Counted from the stretch's first letter, positions 1 through 8,956 are shown. The stretch: DNA of 25,794 bases from Deinococcus seoulensis (GCF_014648115.1 NZ_BMQM01000045.1:1-25794), one strand, 5' to 3'. Notes: a model not told the origin generated them from the sequence alone. Translations and numbers: made by a program.

Positions 1-40
1 GGATTTTAGCCGTCTGGGACAGCACTCGCCAGCATGCTGC

Positions 41-601
41 TTAAAACTGAAAGATGTCAGTTATGCTTCTGACCAGACCAGCTTGAGTGAGCCGATCGGT
101 CAACTCCTCCCAAGTGACGGGTGGTCGCCGGAAACTATTCTGCAGGCCTTCCAGCGCGTCCCGGGTGGCCAGGCGCTCCGCTGCCAGGAGCGCCAGCAGG
201 AGCGCGTCGGGCGTCATCACCCGCACGCCGTAGGGTTCCAGGTGCTCGCGGGGAAAGTCCTTGAGGTTGAGCGTGATGATCACGTCCGCCTGTGCGTGAA
301 TGGCCGCCGCGAGGACATGCCGGTCATCCGGGTCAGGCAGCGACAGGCTCTCGATCAGCGGTTCATAGCCGGTGACCTGCGCGTCGGGGACGGCCTGCTC
401 CATCAGGGCCCGGATCCGCTGGACTCGCGGCGCCCCGAGGTCGGGGCGGTTGAGCAGCAGGTTCCGGCCCCACTCGTCGTGGATGGCGTCGGTCCAGCGG
501 GCGGCGACCAGGCCGGACACCGCCAAGTGCATCAACAGGTTACGCAGCAGGGAGGGGTACAGGACATTGGCGTCGTACAGCGCCGTGTACTTCGGGGTCA
601 A
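41..601 (-). CDS. PIN-domain toxin (VapC-like ribonuclease)
   Basis: 186-aa protein with the layout of a PIN-domain RNase. Asp10 lies in a YDANVLYP strand, Glu43 in HDEW, an acidic PDPDDRHV motif at 89-96 and Asp115 in NLKDFP; together these would form the metal-binding acidic cluster. PIN proteins of toxin-antitoxin pairs cleave RNA, often tRNA, and are held inactive by a cognate antitoxin. Its start overlaps the stop of the upstream helix-turn-helix gene by 4 bp (ATGA), indicating translational coupling in a two-gene operon, antitoxin first. It lies next to a tyrosine recombinase, a usual setting for an addiction module. The RNA target cannot be deduced. The PIN fold is a confident call; the toxin role rests mainly on the gene pairing. 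Confidence 0.87.
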   Translation of the reverse strand: MTPKYTALYDANVLYPSLLRNLLMHLAVSGLVAARWTDAIHDEWGRNLLLNRPDLGAPRVQRIRALMEQAVPDAQVTGYEPLIESLSLPDPDDRHVLAAAIHAQADVIITLNLKDFPREHLEPYGVRVMTPDALLLALLAAERLATRDALEGLQNSFRRPPVTWEELTDRLTQAGLVRSITDIFQF

Positions 602-978
602 TCCGACTCCAGGTCCTGCAGGTCGTCGGCCAGGGACTGAAGGGCCGCCTGACGCTGGGCGTCGAGGCCAGCTTTGTAGGCGAGGACGTCTTCGAGGTAC
701 AGCCGGCGGCGGGGGCCGACCTTGCGGTGGGGGAACTGGCCTTCCTCGATGAGCTTCACCAGGTAGGGGCGGCTGACGTTCAGGAGTTCGGCGGCCTGCT
801 GGGTGCTGATCTCCCGGTCGAGGGTCAGCACCTGAACGGCCTTACCGGCGGCGAGTTGCTGAAGGAGATCTTCGAGGAGACCCGCGAGGCGGCCGGTGGC
901 GGGGGTGCGCTGGAGTTGCTGGAGTTGGCGCTGGGCGTCCTGGGTGTCGGCGGGGGTGGGGATGAAGGGAACGGACAT
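598..978 (-). CDS. Helix-turn-helix antitoxin (MerR/excisionase-type DNA-binding domain)
   Basis: 126-aa protein. Residues about 58-102 form an excisionase-type HTH (ISTQQAAELLNVSRPYLVK, then a basic wing around PHRKVGPRRRLY). The N-terminal 45 residues are Gln/Leu-rich and helical, and the acidic tail ends DLQDLESD. I chose the ATG at 978 because a strong AGGAGG lies 5 nt upstream; the reading frame stays open to 1077, but that extension is hydrophobic, AT-rich and has no such signal. It overlaps the PIN toxin by 4 bp. HTH proteins paired with PIN toxins normally neutralise the toxin and repress their own promoter. The basic wing probably contacts DNA; which part binds the toxin is not visible. 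An excisionase role for the neighbouring integrase is a less likely alternative. Confidence 0.85.
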   Translation of the reverse strand: MSVPFIPTPADTQDAQRQLQQLQRTPATGRLAGLLEDLLQQLAAGKAVQVLTLDREISTQQAAELLNVSRPYLVKLIEEGQFPHRKVGPRRRLYLEDVLAYKAGLDAQRQAALQSLADDLQDLESD

Positions 979-1103
979 GGGAACCTCCTGCCTCATGATA
1001 CGAAATAAACGAAATAAGCAAAAGGAATGAATCGAACGAAACATGAGGAACAGTAGACTGATTTTTGGCGAAACCAAGAGTTAATCTATGTTATCTATAG
1101 GGT
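979..1103. promoter_or_regulatory. Divergent promoter region between antitoxin and integrase, with direct repeats
   Basis: This 125-bp AT-rich gap separates two divergent genes. It has direct repeats of CGAAATAA at 1001-1008 and 1010-1017, followed by related CGAAC/CGAAAC motifs at about 1033-1042. They are candidate binding sites for the HTH antitoxin. The integrase start at 1104 has no usable Shine-Dalgarno; several TANNNT-like hexamers (for example TAATCT at 1082-1087) lie just upstream, compatible with a leaderless or near-leaderless transcript. No exact promoter is claimed. Confidence 0.45.
984..989 (-). promoter_or_regulatory. Ribosome binding site deciding the antitoxin start
   Basis: Read on the minus strand this is AGGAGG, 5 nt before the ATG at 978. 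It is one of the few canonical Shine-Dalgarno sequences in the window and sets the start of the antitoxin gene. Confidence 0.8.
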
Positions 1104-2048
1104 ATGACCTTCGCCCTCGACGTCCTTCGAACCACTACCTTCGACCGGGCCAAGACGTGGAGTGACCTCAGTCCCGAAGAGAGGAAGAGGCGGGCCGTCC
1201 TCGCCATCCGGGATCAGGAAGCAGACATCCTCTGGTCTCTGACCGAGGCCTACCTCACCCTGCACGGATCCAGCGGCACCGCGATCAGCCCCCGCACCCT
1301 CAAGGCCTACCGCTGGGCGGTCAACCGCTACCTGACCTATGCCGGTGCACAGGCCGTCAATCTCCTGCGGGCCAGTTCCAGTGACGGCGTCCGCTTCGTA
1401 CGCACTGTCGAGGCAGAAGGACTCAGTGCGTCCAGCACCCGCGTGCAACTCGCCGGCGTCCGCCTCTTCTACGCGGCGTTGCGGTGGGCCGACGCCACCC
1501 AGGCCGCCCCGTTCAACGACGTCAAACCTGTGCGGGAGAAAACAGCTGCGTGGGACAAGCGCAGCCCCTACACCCACGACGAGGTGCAGGCCCTCCTGGA
1601 GCACGCCGACGAGCGGATGCAGGCCCTGATCCTGCTGTGCGCCCACGGCGGTCTCAGAATCAGTGAAGCGCTGGCCGTCAAAGGCGCGGACATCAACCTG
1701 GACGGGCGCGAACTCACGGTGCGGCACGGAAAAGGCGGCAAACAGCGACGAGTCGTCATCGGAGAAACCCTGATTCGGGCGCTGAACTGCCTCCCCGAAC
1801 AGTCGGGCTCGCTGATCGGGGGCAGTTATCCCGCCGCCGTCGAGCGACTGCGTCGCCTCTGTCTGCGGGCGGGCATTGCTTATAGGGGCTATCACGCCCT
1901 GAGGCATTACGCCGGCACCCGCCTGACGAAAGAAGGTGCGTCACTTGACGACGTTGCCCGTCACCTCGGACACGCCGTACTAGAAACTGCCCGCATCTAC
2001 GCCAAATGGAGTGACGACAGTCTGCGTAGACGAGTCGGTCAGTGGTGA
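1104..2048 (+). CDS. Tyrosine recombinase/integrase (phage integrase family)
   Basis: 314-aa site-specific recombinase. The N-terminal SAM-like core-binding domain spans about 35-130. The catalytic domain has all expected residues: Arg185 in HGGLRISEAL, Lys210 in the GKGGKQR hairpin, His264 and Arg267 in YHALRHYAG, His290 in LGH, and the nucleophile Tyr299 in ARIYAKW. Length and motif spacing fit XerC/D-like integrases. It would cut and rejoin DNA through a 3'-phosphotyrosine link, either to integrate a mobile element or to resolve plasmid multimers. It is divergent from the toxin-antitoxin pair. No tRNA gene or clear att repeat was found nearby, so a resolvase or invertase role is as likely as island integration. 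Confidence 0.93.
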   Translation: MTFALDVLRTTTFDRAKTWSDLSPEERKRRAVLAIRDQEADILWSLTEAYLTLHGSSGTAISPRTLKAYRWAVNRYLTYAGAQAVNLLRASSSDGVRFVRTVEAEGLSASSTRVQLAGVRLFYAALRWADATQAAPFNDVKPVREKTAAWDKRSPYTHDEVQALLEHADERMQALILLCAHGGLRISEALAVKGADINLDGRELTVRHGKGGKQRRVVIGETLIRALNCLPEQSGSLIGGSYPAAVERLRRLCLRAGIAYRGYHALRHYAGTRLTKEGASLDDVARHLGHAVLETARIYAKWSDDSLRRRVGQW

Positions 2049-2155
2049 GATCGCTCAACAGCGGGAAGCATGAATTCAGAGCGAAATTCCGCAAGAAAAC
2101 ATGTGGTCAGCCTATTAAAGACCTGTAATTCATTACCGGAAACAAGCCTATACTA

Positions 2156-2503
2156 TTACATTTTCGCCAATCCGGCGGCAAAATATTGCGAATTGCTATT
2201 CGTAAAATTATCAGCCATAAGTGTTACTAAATATCTCTCTTCATCTATGATAGCCTTCATTGTGCCACTATTTAGGCTGAATGCCGTATACATATCACTT
2301 CCCTTCACTGCAATAAGGGCAATGATTGGCGGGATATAGTTTTCGGCCAACCCCCGCTCTCTCTGGTCTAGATCTTTGGAATCGAATTCCAAATCTTCAT
2401 CAGATGGCTTTAATATGAAATAATCGTCCTTAATACCATATGCATCGTATTTTGGAATATCTATTTTAGCGGTGGGAAGCTTGTTGGGACTTATGTAATA
2501 CAT
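2156..2503 (-). CDS. Small hypothetical protein
   Basis: 115-aa protein that I do not recognise, beginning MYYISPNKLPTAKID and rich in Asp, Ile and Tyr. It has no signal peptide and one moderately hydrophobic stretch (NYIPPIIALIAVKG). It starts 1 nt after the stop of the gene before it, and the sequence AGGAG over that gene's last codons sits 7 nt before its ATG, so the two are very probably coupled. Like its partner it is strongly AT-rich against the GC-rich neighbours, a sign of recent acquisition. It converges with the integrase. It is probably real because of the tight coupling and good ribosome binding site; function unknown. Confidence 0.68.
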   Translation of the reverse strand: MYYISPNKLPTAKIDIPKYDAYGIKDDYFILKPSDEDLEFDSKDLDQRERGLAENYIPPIIALIAVKGSDMYTAFSLNSGTMKAIIDEERYLVTLMADNFTNSNSQYFAAGLAKM

Positions 2504-2504
2504 A

Positions 2505-3338
2505 TTACTCCTTAAGATTGCCGCTATCGACAGATCTTTTATATATTCCTTCGGATTCCTTGGTGAATTTCTCTACAGGTCTAGATGGATTGGTGTCGCT
2601 ATAATTGCTAATTGAAGCAGTCTCGCTAGAACCAAAAACTATTTTAAAAGATATATTTTGTCTCGAATCTCCCGCGAGACCATAATAGATTCCAATATCA
2701 AACCTATAAGTGTCTCCAGGTCTTGCAATTATTTCACCCTTTTTCAAGATAATCAGCGATTCCCCGGGCTTCAATAGCTTATAGCTATAATTTCCCGAAG
2801 CTAAAGTATTTTCGATACCGAATATGTAATCGTTAAAGTCTTTATCATCTCTCCTAATGTCAGCAATGACTAACACAGATGAGCTGATGTTAACTATATG
2901 AAGCTCATCAAATTCCCCTCTCGCATCTCTAGATATTATTGGAAGAAGGTTATATCTTATCTTCATAGCGTTGCTTTCCCGGAGGTATTTGTTCTGAATC
3001 AGCAGAGATTCAGCTTGCTGCTGAGTTGCAGCAGCCATATGAACCGTTGCCTGAACCAATTCATCTGTTTTTTGCAAAGTAATAATCGTAGTTGCTTCGG
3101 CCCGCTGGGACCGATTTTCGGATCTGAAATTTATATATAGCAAGACCAGTGTTGCAAATGTTGTTAACACTGCAGATATGGCTTGAATCGCTATGGAACG
3201 ACTTCCGGAGGGCGGGTGAGTCAATGAAGGGAGCAGGTCATTTCTTAAAAACCACGCCATAGCTGCAATCAAAAAGGCAAGTAGAATGATAATTAATAAA
3301 TATTTAACTAATTTAAAGACTAACGGCGTTTCTTTCAT
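2505..3338 (-). CDS. Two-helix membrane protein of unknown function
   Basis: 277 aa from the ATG at 3338, which has GAGGA about 8 nt upstream. The frame stays open to 3500, but that part is GC-rich with unlike composition and is probably untranslated. Two membrane helices are visible, at about 11-30 (VKYLLIIILLAFLIAAMAWF) and 49-69. A Gln/Glu-rich helical, probably coiled-coil segment follows at about 75-122, then a beta-rich soluble domain from about 130 to the end (LHIVNISSSVLVIADI, GESLIILKKGEI). The topology suggests a membrane-anchored protein with a cytosolic C-terminal domain. It lies 215 bp downstream of the defence operon on the same strand, so it could be its accessory or independent cargo. 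I recognise no family. Confidence 0.72.
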   Translation of the reverse strand: MKETPLVFKLVKYLLIIILLAFLIAAMAWFLRNDLLPSLTHPPSGSRSIAIQAISAVLTTFATLVLLYINFRSENRSQRAEATTIITLQKTDELVQATVHMAAATQQQAESLLIQNKYLRESNAMKIRYNLLPIISRDARGEFDELHIVNISSSVLVIADIRRDDKDFNDYIFGIENTLASGNYSYKLLKPGESLIILKKGEIIARPGDTYRFDIGIYYGLAGDSRQNISFKIVFGSSETASISNYSDTNPSRPVEKFTKESEGIYKRSVDSGNLKE

Positions 3339-3553
3339 TTTTGTCCTCAATATCGAGATTTCCAATCGTCGGCTCTTTTGGGGGGCTTTGAAAAATAAAC
3401 CTCCGGCGAAAGTGAGACTTGCAGGCCGCCCCACCTCCGCGCTTCTGCTGCCTCCAAGGAGGAATCCGGGCGCAGACTCGAAAGACAAAGGGACTTTCAC
3501 CAGAGGTCTACTGATTATGTGCCAATCAATTAACTGAGCGAACGGAATCCGTG
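3339..3553. other. Intergenic region downstream of the defence operon
   Basis: This 215-bp gap lies between the last operon gene and the membrane-protein gene, both on the minus strand. It contains a GC-rich patch in which CCTCCAAGGAGG at about 3451-3462 is a perfect 12-bp palindrome. No T-tract terminator is visible, so read-through from the operon into the AT-rich pair is possible. Confidence 0.35.
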
Positions 3554-6500
3554 TCAGTCCTGCCTAACGGCCTGTTTCGTATCTCCTCCGTGGCGTGAGA
3601 CCCGCGGGCGACCAGAGATCTTCATGGCCCGACTGGTGAAGGCTGCGTCTGAGGCTTTGCTCGACCAGATAAATGCCTCACCAGGGCGCAGTTCAGCCAT
3701 GCCATTGGGCGTGAGGCTGGCGAGTGCCGCGTTGGCTTTCTGAATGTGACGGAGCCAAGCTGGACTGTTGAACTTGTGCAGGATGATTTGCGTGCTGAGT
3801 TCAATCATCTTGACCGGCACAGACGACGGGTCCTGACTGGCCAGGAGAATGCTCGTTCCTTTGTGGCGCATTTCGCGGATGATCTCCACGACGTTTCCGA
3901 TCAATTCGGGATCGTCAATGTACTTGTGTGCCTCGTCAAATACCACCAGTTTGTTGAATGGGCGATCATCGAATTTAGCGTCTGCGAAGAGCTGCAGAAG
4001 GATAACGAACAGGCTCAGTGCTTCGCTCTTCTCGATGAATTCGTCCCTGAGATCGACGATGACCAGGCGCCCAGGCCTCAGGAAACTGCTGATCTGCGCG
4101 TCGTCGTGGATGTAATCGGCCGCCAGGTCGAGCCGGGCTAGCGCCAGTTCCCTCGCGGAGGGTGTCATGGTGCTGTTCTCCACTGCCTCGCGCAGCACGC
4201 TGATCTTGAGGTCTTTGCGGTGTTCACGCATCAGCGACTTGAACTGCCGCATGTACATGCTGTTGTTCCCCACGGCATTCAGAAGGAACTGCCAGTGACT
4301 GACTTGCAACTCGCTCGCGGAGAACAGCAGCGGTTTGACCGTCAGATCTGGGTACTCGCGTTGCCGTTCCTCCACCTTGTCCTGCGGGGCCAGCAAAACG
4401 ATGTCCTGAAGAGCGTGTCCGTCTGCGCCGTACCGTGCCTTCAGCGTGGCGATTTGTTGGGCTTCCGTATTCGCCTGATTCATGCTCACGAACTCTGGGG
4501 CGTACTCTTGCGTATTGCTGTAGTGGAAGATCACCGAGGCCAGGGGCGATGGCAGCTGGTTGATCCCTGGAATCGGCATGGTGGCCATCTCGATGATGGT
4601 ACCCAGGGTGTAGCTCTTTCCGCCGCCCTGAACACCGAACAGGCTGATCGTGTGGGTCTCATTCAGATCCAGGGCGACTTTACGACCTGCAACTTCGCCC
4701 AACAGGCCGAACTGAGGCGTGGCTTTTGTCGACCCGAGGATGACGTCGTAGGTCAGGCCGTGTGTGGGTACTTCCACTGTAGGTACGGCCTGTGCTGGTG
4801 TGGAACGCTCTTCACGGACCGGAGCTGCGGTCGTCTCAATCACCGGAGTGGGGGTTTCAGTTGCAGCGGGCTGTGGCGTTTCCAGGGACCTGGGGACCAC
4901 CGGGGCCACGTGCACTTCAGCTTGTGGGAGCTCATTCGTTGAATCAACGGTAGTGGGTACGACCGACACGGCTGGCCGGTCAGAAGAGAGACTGGGTGGT
5001 TGGCGAGTTTCCGGCGGTCCGAACGGCAACTCGTTCTGTCCGACAGACTGCCTCTTGCGGCTGGGCTGGAAACTGACGTCGTTGAGTTTGGGAAGCGTCG
5101 ACGTTTCCGTCAGGGCGAGATCCACAGTCTGTCCTCGCTGTTCCGGTGCGATGGACATCAGATCCTGAATGGCGTCGAATCCGACCCGGTGGTATTCGAT
5201 GCCGCTTTCCACGGTCATCTCGTACTGATCGGCGCTGAAGTCGAAGATGACGGCGGAACGCTCGAAGTGAAGTTCGTATCCCTCTTCCAGGGTGCTGAGA
5301 AGAGCGTGACCGCTGTCATAGGCGCCCTGCTCGATCAGGGCGTAGCGCTGCGCGCGGTCCAGGTACGGCGTGAGCAGTTGAGCGAATTGCCTCGCCCGGA
5401 GCGGGGCCAGGGCCGGGTGGGTTTCCTTGCGCTGAGGAGCGAACAGGCGCTGTAAGCGCACTTCGCTGTCTCTAACCTGCTCGGCGATGTTGAGTTTGAG
5501 TTGCTCGTAGCCCAGCAGCCCGTGCACGTGCCGGTAACACTTCACTTCAACGAGGCGCACGGTGACGGTCCGGTTCTCCGCGTCCAGGTCGATCAGGGCG
5601 AGGTCGGTACGGCGAACGTGAAGATCTAGGGCGTCTTCTGCTTGGTTCAGCTCGGGGTGGGTGTCGAGGGGAACAATCAACTGGTTGTGGAGGGCACCCT
5701 GGTATTCCAGGAACAGCTTGGCCAACGCGAGTCCCAGCACTTCCGCCTGTTCGTTGCTGGTGGACAGCAGTTTCAAGGCCAGCCGGCCGGACAAGGCGTG
5801 GAGGGCCGTCAGGGTGGCCAGCGCCCGCTCCTGCGGCAGCCCGTACTCTTTGAGGACCGGGCGCAGCATCACCTCGAGCTCTTCGTTCTCGCGCGAACTC
5901 ACGACGAGCTGGAAGTTGCTGGACGTTTTCGAGGCGTGGTCAATCAGGTACTCGGGGCGCTCCTCCCGGCCATGATCGAAGAATTCGACACCGAGGTTCC
6001 GGTCGATGGTGACGACCCAGTCGCTGACCTCGTGAATCTGGTGCAGGAGCGCCCGCTGCTCGGACCCAAGTGTGAGGGTCACGGTGGGCTTGAGCTGTGG
6101 TTGGTACTCGCCGGTGGCGACCGCCGTGAAGCTGGCGGACAGGATTTTCGGCAGGCTGCCCAGATACGGCGTCAGGTAATCGTCCGCGGTGATCGGCTCT
6201 GCGATGCCGAAGACCGGTTGCCGCTCCCAGCGGGCCAGTTCGTCGGTTTCGGTGTACTGGGTACTGAAATCCTGTGTCAGCCCGTGGAAGGGCAGCCGCC
6301 TATCCTCGTCCCTGGCCGGTTGCGCTTTGATTTCCCCGGCTGGGAAGAGGTCGAAGAGGAGTGAGACGTGAGCGGTGTGCTGGCGACCGTCGCGTTGGAA
6401 CTCACTGAAGGGTCGGATGGCCAGGCCCAGTTTTGGCCTCAGCGTGTCGCCAGTCGACATCCCAAACGCTTCCGCGTTGCGGTCTGTGGTCTTTCCGCTG

Positions 6501-8956
6501 TGGTTGAGCAGGTTGAGGAGGCCCTGCCCCACCCCGGCTGCCAGCGGATCGTCCACGAACAACCGCACGTCGTAGGCCATGTCGCGCAGTTCGGGGGACT
6601 TCTGCAGCAGCACGAGGGCATCAGCCAGCAGGCCCGCCTGCCCGGCGTTGAAGGCATTGATCGTCAGGACGCTGAGGTACGGGTGCTGAATCAGGTACCG
6701 CCTGAAACGCCGGGCGAGTTCTTCGGCGCGCAGGCCGTCCTCGCCGACCGGTTCAGGCAGTTGCAGGCCCGCGCAGAGATCACTGAGCACCCCGCGCGGG
6801 TCGCGCTCGGCTGGGGCTGTGCACAGCGTCCACCCGGGGGCCAGTTCCGTGACGGGCAACATCAAGCTGCCGTCCCCAGTGCTGCCTAGCACCGGGAAGG
6901 CGTGGGGCCGCAGGCCGCTGAAGTAAAACTCGCGGACGGCGGGCGGTAAGGCTTCCTGAGTCCACAACTGCCCCAGGCAGGCCCAGCTGGCACTCCACAG
7001 CAGCTTCAGGGGGTGGATGGGGGCGATCAGCAGCACGTCCTTGAGAGAACGCTGCTGAGCAATCGAGGTGCGCACCGTGTCCCAGGTCAACACTTGGCGC
7101 AGTTCTACCAGCGCCTCCTGATCCCCACGGACGCAGAGGGCCTGAAGGGCGTCCTGATACGTCTGGACCAGCCTCCGCACGTCCTGCTGCACATCCGGGT
7201 CCTGGAAGTCCAGCGCGGCCACGAGGCCTTCACCGTGGGCACCGCGGATCCGCTCCATCATGTGCTGCCGTTCCGTCAGATAAGTCCGGGTGGCCGGACT
7301 CAGGCTCAGGGGCGGGACCGGGTCACTGGCCAGCGTGTACGTCCGCTGCTTGGGCAAGGTGGTCAGCACGCTCGTCCGCTCCTGAGGAGCCAACGTCATG
7401 ATCTGTCGCTCCAGTTCCGCCAGTTGGATGGGAGCCATGATGTGCCGCAGGCCGTCCCGCCCGAAGTAGGCTTCGAACACGCCATCCTCACCCTTGTAGG
7501 TGAGACGTTCGAGCGCAACCGGGCGTTTGCGCTGCTGGGCATTCTCACTGGCTTTGACTTGCATCCAGGCGGCGGTGAGGCTGGGCAGACGCGGAATGGC
7601 CCTCTGCGGCGGAGCATCCTCCGGTTCCGCGTCGGAGGAGACGAAAAACCAGAGTTCGTTGGGGTAGGTGCGCGACTCGTCTTCCTGACTGCCACCCCAC
7701 GGGAGTTTGACGTTGTCTTCGTCAACGAGGTCGATGATGCTGCCGTCGGCGGCATAGGGACGAATGCGAACGTAGTGCAGTCCTGGTCCCCACTCCGCCC
7801 GGGCCAGTTTGGTCATCGCGAACTCGGCGTAGGCTTTGTCCCCTTTAGGCCAGGCTTTTCGGGTGGTCAGGACGCCGACTGGACCTTGGTCCTGAGAGAT
7901 GATCTCCAGCACGAACTTGGAAATCTTCGGCAACTGGCTTGGGGCAGGATCGGTTTTGAAATCAATCCTGAACTTCTTAAGGGCTCCGTCACCGATGGGC
8001 AGGTACGGCTCCCCGGCCTGCAGGCCCGGCATTCCTTCCGTGGCCAGTGGGAGCGTGGTGCCGGTGATCTGAATGGCGATCCGGTCCTGCGCGACGGCGT
8101 CGGGCAGGGGCCAGCGGTCAAACGCCAGGGGCCACAGCGCCGGGTCCGTGGCGATGTGTCGGAGCCACGCCCCGGCACCTTCAGCGCGGAAGTCCAGCAG
8201 GGAGTTGGCAATGTGTTGTCGGAAGGCGAGATCAGTGACGCCGACGTTCAGGGCCCGGTGACGCTCCGACTGACTCTGATCGAGGATGATCTTGGCCTTG
8301 TCCAGGTTCTGACGCAGCCGCAGGGCCAGGGCTTCACCCGCTTGGTGGAGCTTGAAGTCGGGCAGCAGGTGAAGTTCGTACAAGGCGGCGCCCACAACGC
8401 TGGGATCATGCTCATTCAGGGCGATGGTCAGCAGGTACCGGACGATCTCCACGCGGCTGGGCTTGGCCTCGTTCAGGGCCAGGACCGCCTCGGTCAGCGT
8501 CCGGGTGGGCAGCGGGAATCCGCTGAGGAGTAAGTCACGCGCCTCCTCGTACAGATGAGGGAACGAGACGTTCTCGAAGGTCGCGACGCTGAAGCTGTCT
8601 TCCGCAGAGGCGTGGAGTCCGGCCGGGATGAAGACCAGGAGGGGAGGGCGCAAGGATCCATCGGACAGCGGATTGCGAAGCTCTACCAGGCGCGTACCCG
8701 TCACTCCGTACGGTTGGCCTTCCAGATGCTCGGGTTGTTCGCCGACCAGAACGTAAGCTTCGACATCCGGTTGCGTCTGGTGGAGTTGCGCACAGGTCTG
8801 CCGGGCGAGATCTGGGTTCAGGTCCGTCACGCGCATGCAGTGGCCCGGTGCCCGCTGCTCGACCAGCGAGAGCAGCGCGGGCGCAAGCAGTGAGGCCAAC
8901 AGGGTGTTCATATCGTCGGCGGTTACAGCGTGCATGCCTTTCTTGACGCGTGTCAT
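3554..8956 (-). CDS. mad8: MAD8-like giant HerA/FtsK-type ATPase with embedded PD-(D/E)XK-like domain
   Basis: 1800-aa protein. The C-terminal motor has a Walker A GVQGGGKS at 1441-1448, a Walker B VVFDEAH with Asp1674-Glu1675, and a sensor-like stretch LLASQDPSS, typical of HerA-type hexameric DNA translocases. A Pro/Thr/Val-rich, probably disordered linker at about 1285-1400 joins it to a very long N-terminal region. Within that region TDLALID and VEVKCY place Asp1118, Glu1137 and Lys1139 as in a PD-(D/E)XK nuclease core, suggesting a DNA-cutting activity. It is last in the five-gene operon; its ATG overlaps the previous stop (ATGA), with AAAGGGG upstream. From memory, MAD8 of MADS is a giant ATP-binding protein at this position; DptH of phosphorothioation systems is a similar HerA protein but needs partners absent here. 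The ATPase call is firm, the MAD8 name fairly sure, the nuclease inferred. Confidence 0.82.
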   Translation of the reverse strand: MTRVKKGMHAVTADDMNTLLASLLAPALLSLVEQRAPGHCMRVTDLNPDLARQTCAQLHQTQPDVEAYVLVGEQPEHLEGQPYGVTGTRLVELRNPLSDGSLRPPLLVFIPAGLHASAEDSFSVATFENVSFPHLYEEARDLLLSGFPLPTRTLTEAVLALNEAKPSRVEIVRYLLTIALNEHDPSVVGAALYELHLLPDFKLHQAGEALALRLRQNLDKAKIILDQSQSERHRALNVGVTDLAFRQHIANSLLDFRAEGAGAWLRHIATDPALWPLAFDRWPLPDAVAQDRIAIQITGTTLPLATEGMPGLQAGEPYLPIGDGALKKFRIDFKTDPAPSQLPKISKFVLEIISQDQGPVGVLTTRKAWPKGDKAYAEFAMTKLARAEWGPGLHYVRIRPYAADGSIIDLVDEDNVKLPWGGSQEDESRTYPNELWFFVSSDAEPEDAPPQRAIPRLPSLTAAWMQVKASENAQQRKRPVALERLTYKGEDGVFEAYFGRDGLRHIMAPIQLAELERQIMTLAPQERTSVLTTLPKQRTYTLASDPVPPLSLSPATRTYLTERQHMMERIRGAHGEGLVAALDFQDPDVQQDVRRLVQTYQDALQALCVRGDQEALVELRQVLTWDTVRTSIAQQRSLKDVLLIAPIHPLKLLWSASWACLGQLWTQEALPPAVREFYFSGLRPHAFPVLGSTGDGSLMLPVTELAPGWTLCTAPAERDPRGVLSDLCAGLQLPEPVGEDGLRAEELARRFRRYLIQHPYLSVLTINAFNAGQAGLLADALVLLQKSPELRDMAYDVRLFVDDPLAAGVGQGLLNLLNHSGKTTDRNAEAFGMSTGDTLRPKLGLAIRPFSEFQRDGRQHTAHVSLLFDLFPAGEIKAQPARDEDRRLPFHGLTQDFSTQYTETDELARWERQPVFGIAEPITADDYLTPYLGSLPKILSASFTAVATGEYQPQLKPTVTLTLGSEQRALLHQIHEVSDWVVTIDRNLGVEFFDHGREERPEYLIDHASKTSSNFQLVVSSRENEELEVMLRPVLKEYGLPQERALATLTALHALSGRLALKLLSTSNEQAEVLGLALAKLFLEYQGALHNQLIVPLDTHPELNQAEDALDLHVRRTDLALIDLDAENRTVTVRLVEVKCYRHVHGLLGYEQLKLNIAEQVRDSEVRLQRLFAPQRKETHPALAPLRARQFAQLLTPYLDRAQRYALIEQGAYDSGHALLSTLEEGYELHFERSAVIFDFSADQYEMTVESGIEYHRVGFDAIQDLMSIAPEQRGQTVDLALTETSTLPKLNDVSFQPSRKRQSVGQNELPFGPPETRQPPSLSSDRPAVSVVPTTVDSTNELPQAEVHVAPVVPRSLETPQPAATETPTPVIETTAAPVREERSTPAQAVPTVEVPTHGLTYDVILGSTKATPQFGLLGEVAGRKVALDLNETHTISLFGVQGGGKSYTLGTIIEMATMPIPGINQLPSPLASVIFHYSNTQEYAPEFVSMNQANTEAQQIATLKARYGADGHALQDIVLLAPQDKVEERQREYPDLTVKPLLFSASELQVSHWQFLLNAVGNNSMYMRQFKSLMREHRKDLKISVLREAVENSTMTPSARELALARLDLAADYIHDDAQISSFLRPGRLVIVDLRDEFIEKSEALSLFVILLQLFADAKFDDRPFNKLVVFDEAHKYIDDPELIGNVVEIIREMRHKGTSILLASQDPSSVPVKMIELSTQIILHKFNSPAWLRHIQKANAALASLTPNGMAELRPGEAFIWSSKASDAAFTSRAMKISGRPRVSRHGGDTKQAVRQD

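Noticed and set aside
1095..1907. 270-codon minus-strand frame opposite the integrase
   Set aside because: The plus-strand integrase has all its catalytic residues; the opposite frame shows no motif.
2491..2505. TTATGT-AAT-ACATAT resembling the Deinococcus radiation/desiccation response palindrome
   Set aside because: The spacing between half-sites is too short, and it lies over the start codon of a small gene, so it is probably chance.
3339..3500. 54-residue N-terminal extension of the membrane protein
   Set aside because: The extension is GC-rich with unlike composition, and the ATG at 3338 has a good ribosome site just before the first membrane helix.
7013..8533. 506-codon open frame on the plus strand inside the giant ATPase gene
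   Set aside because: It is antisense to a gene with clear motifs; its Gly/Arg/Gln-rich composition is typical of the opposite strand of GC-rich coding DNA, and no domain is recognisable.
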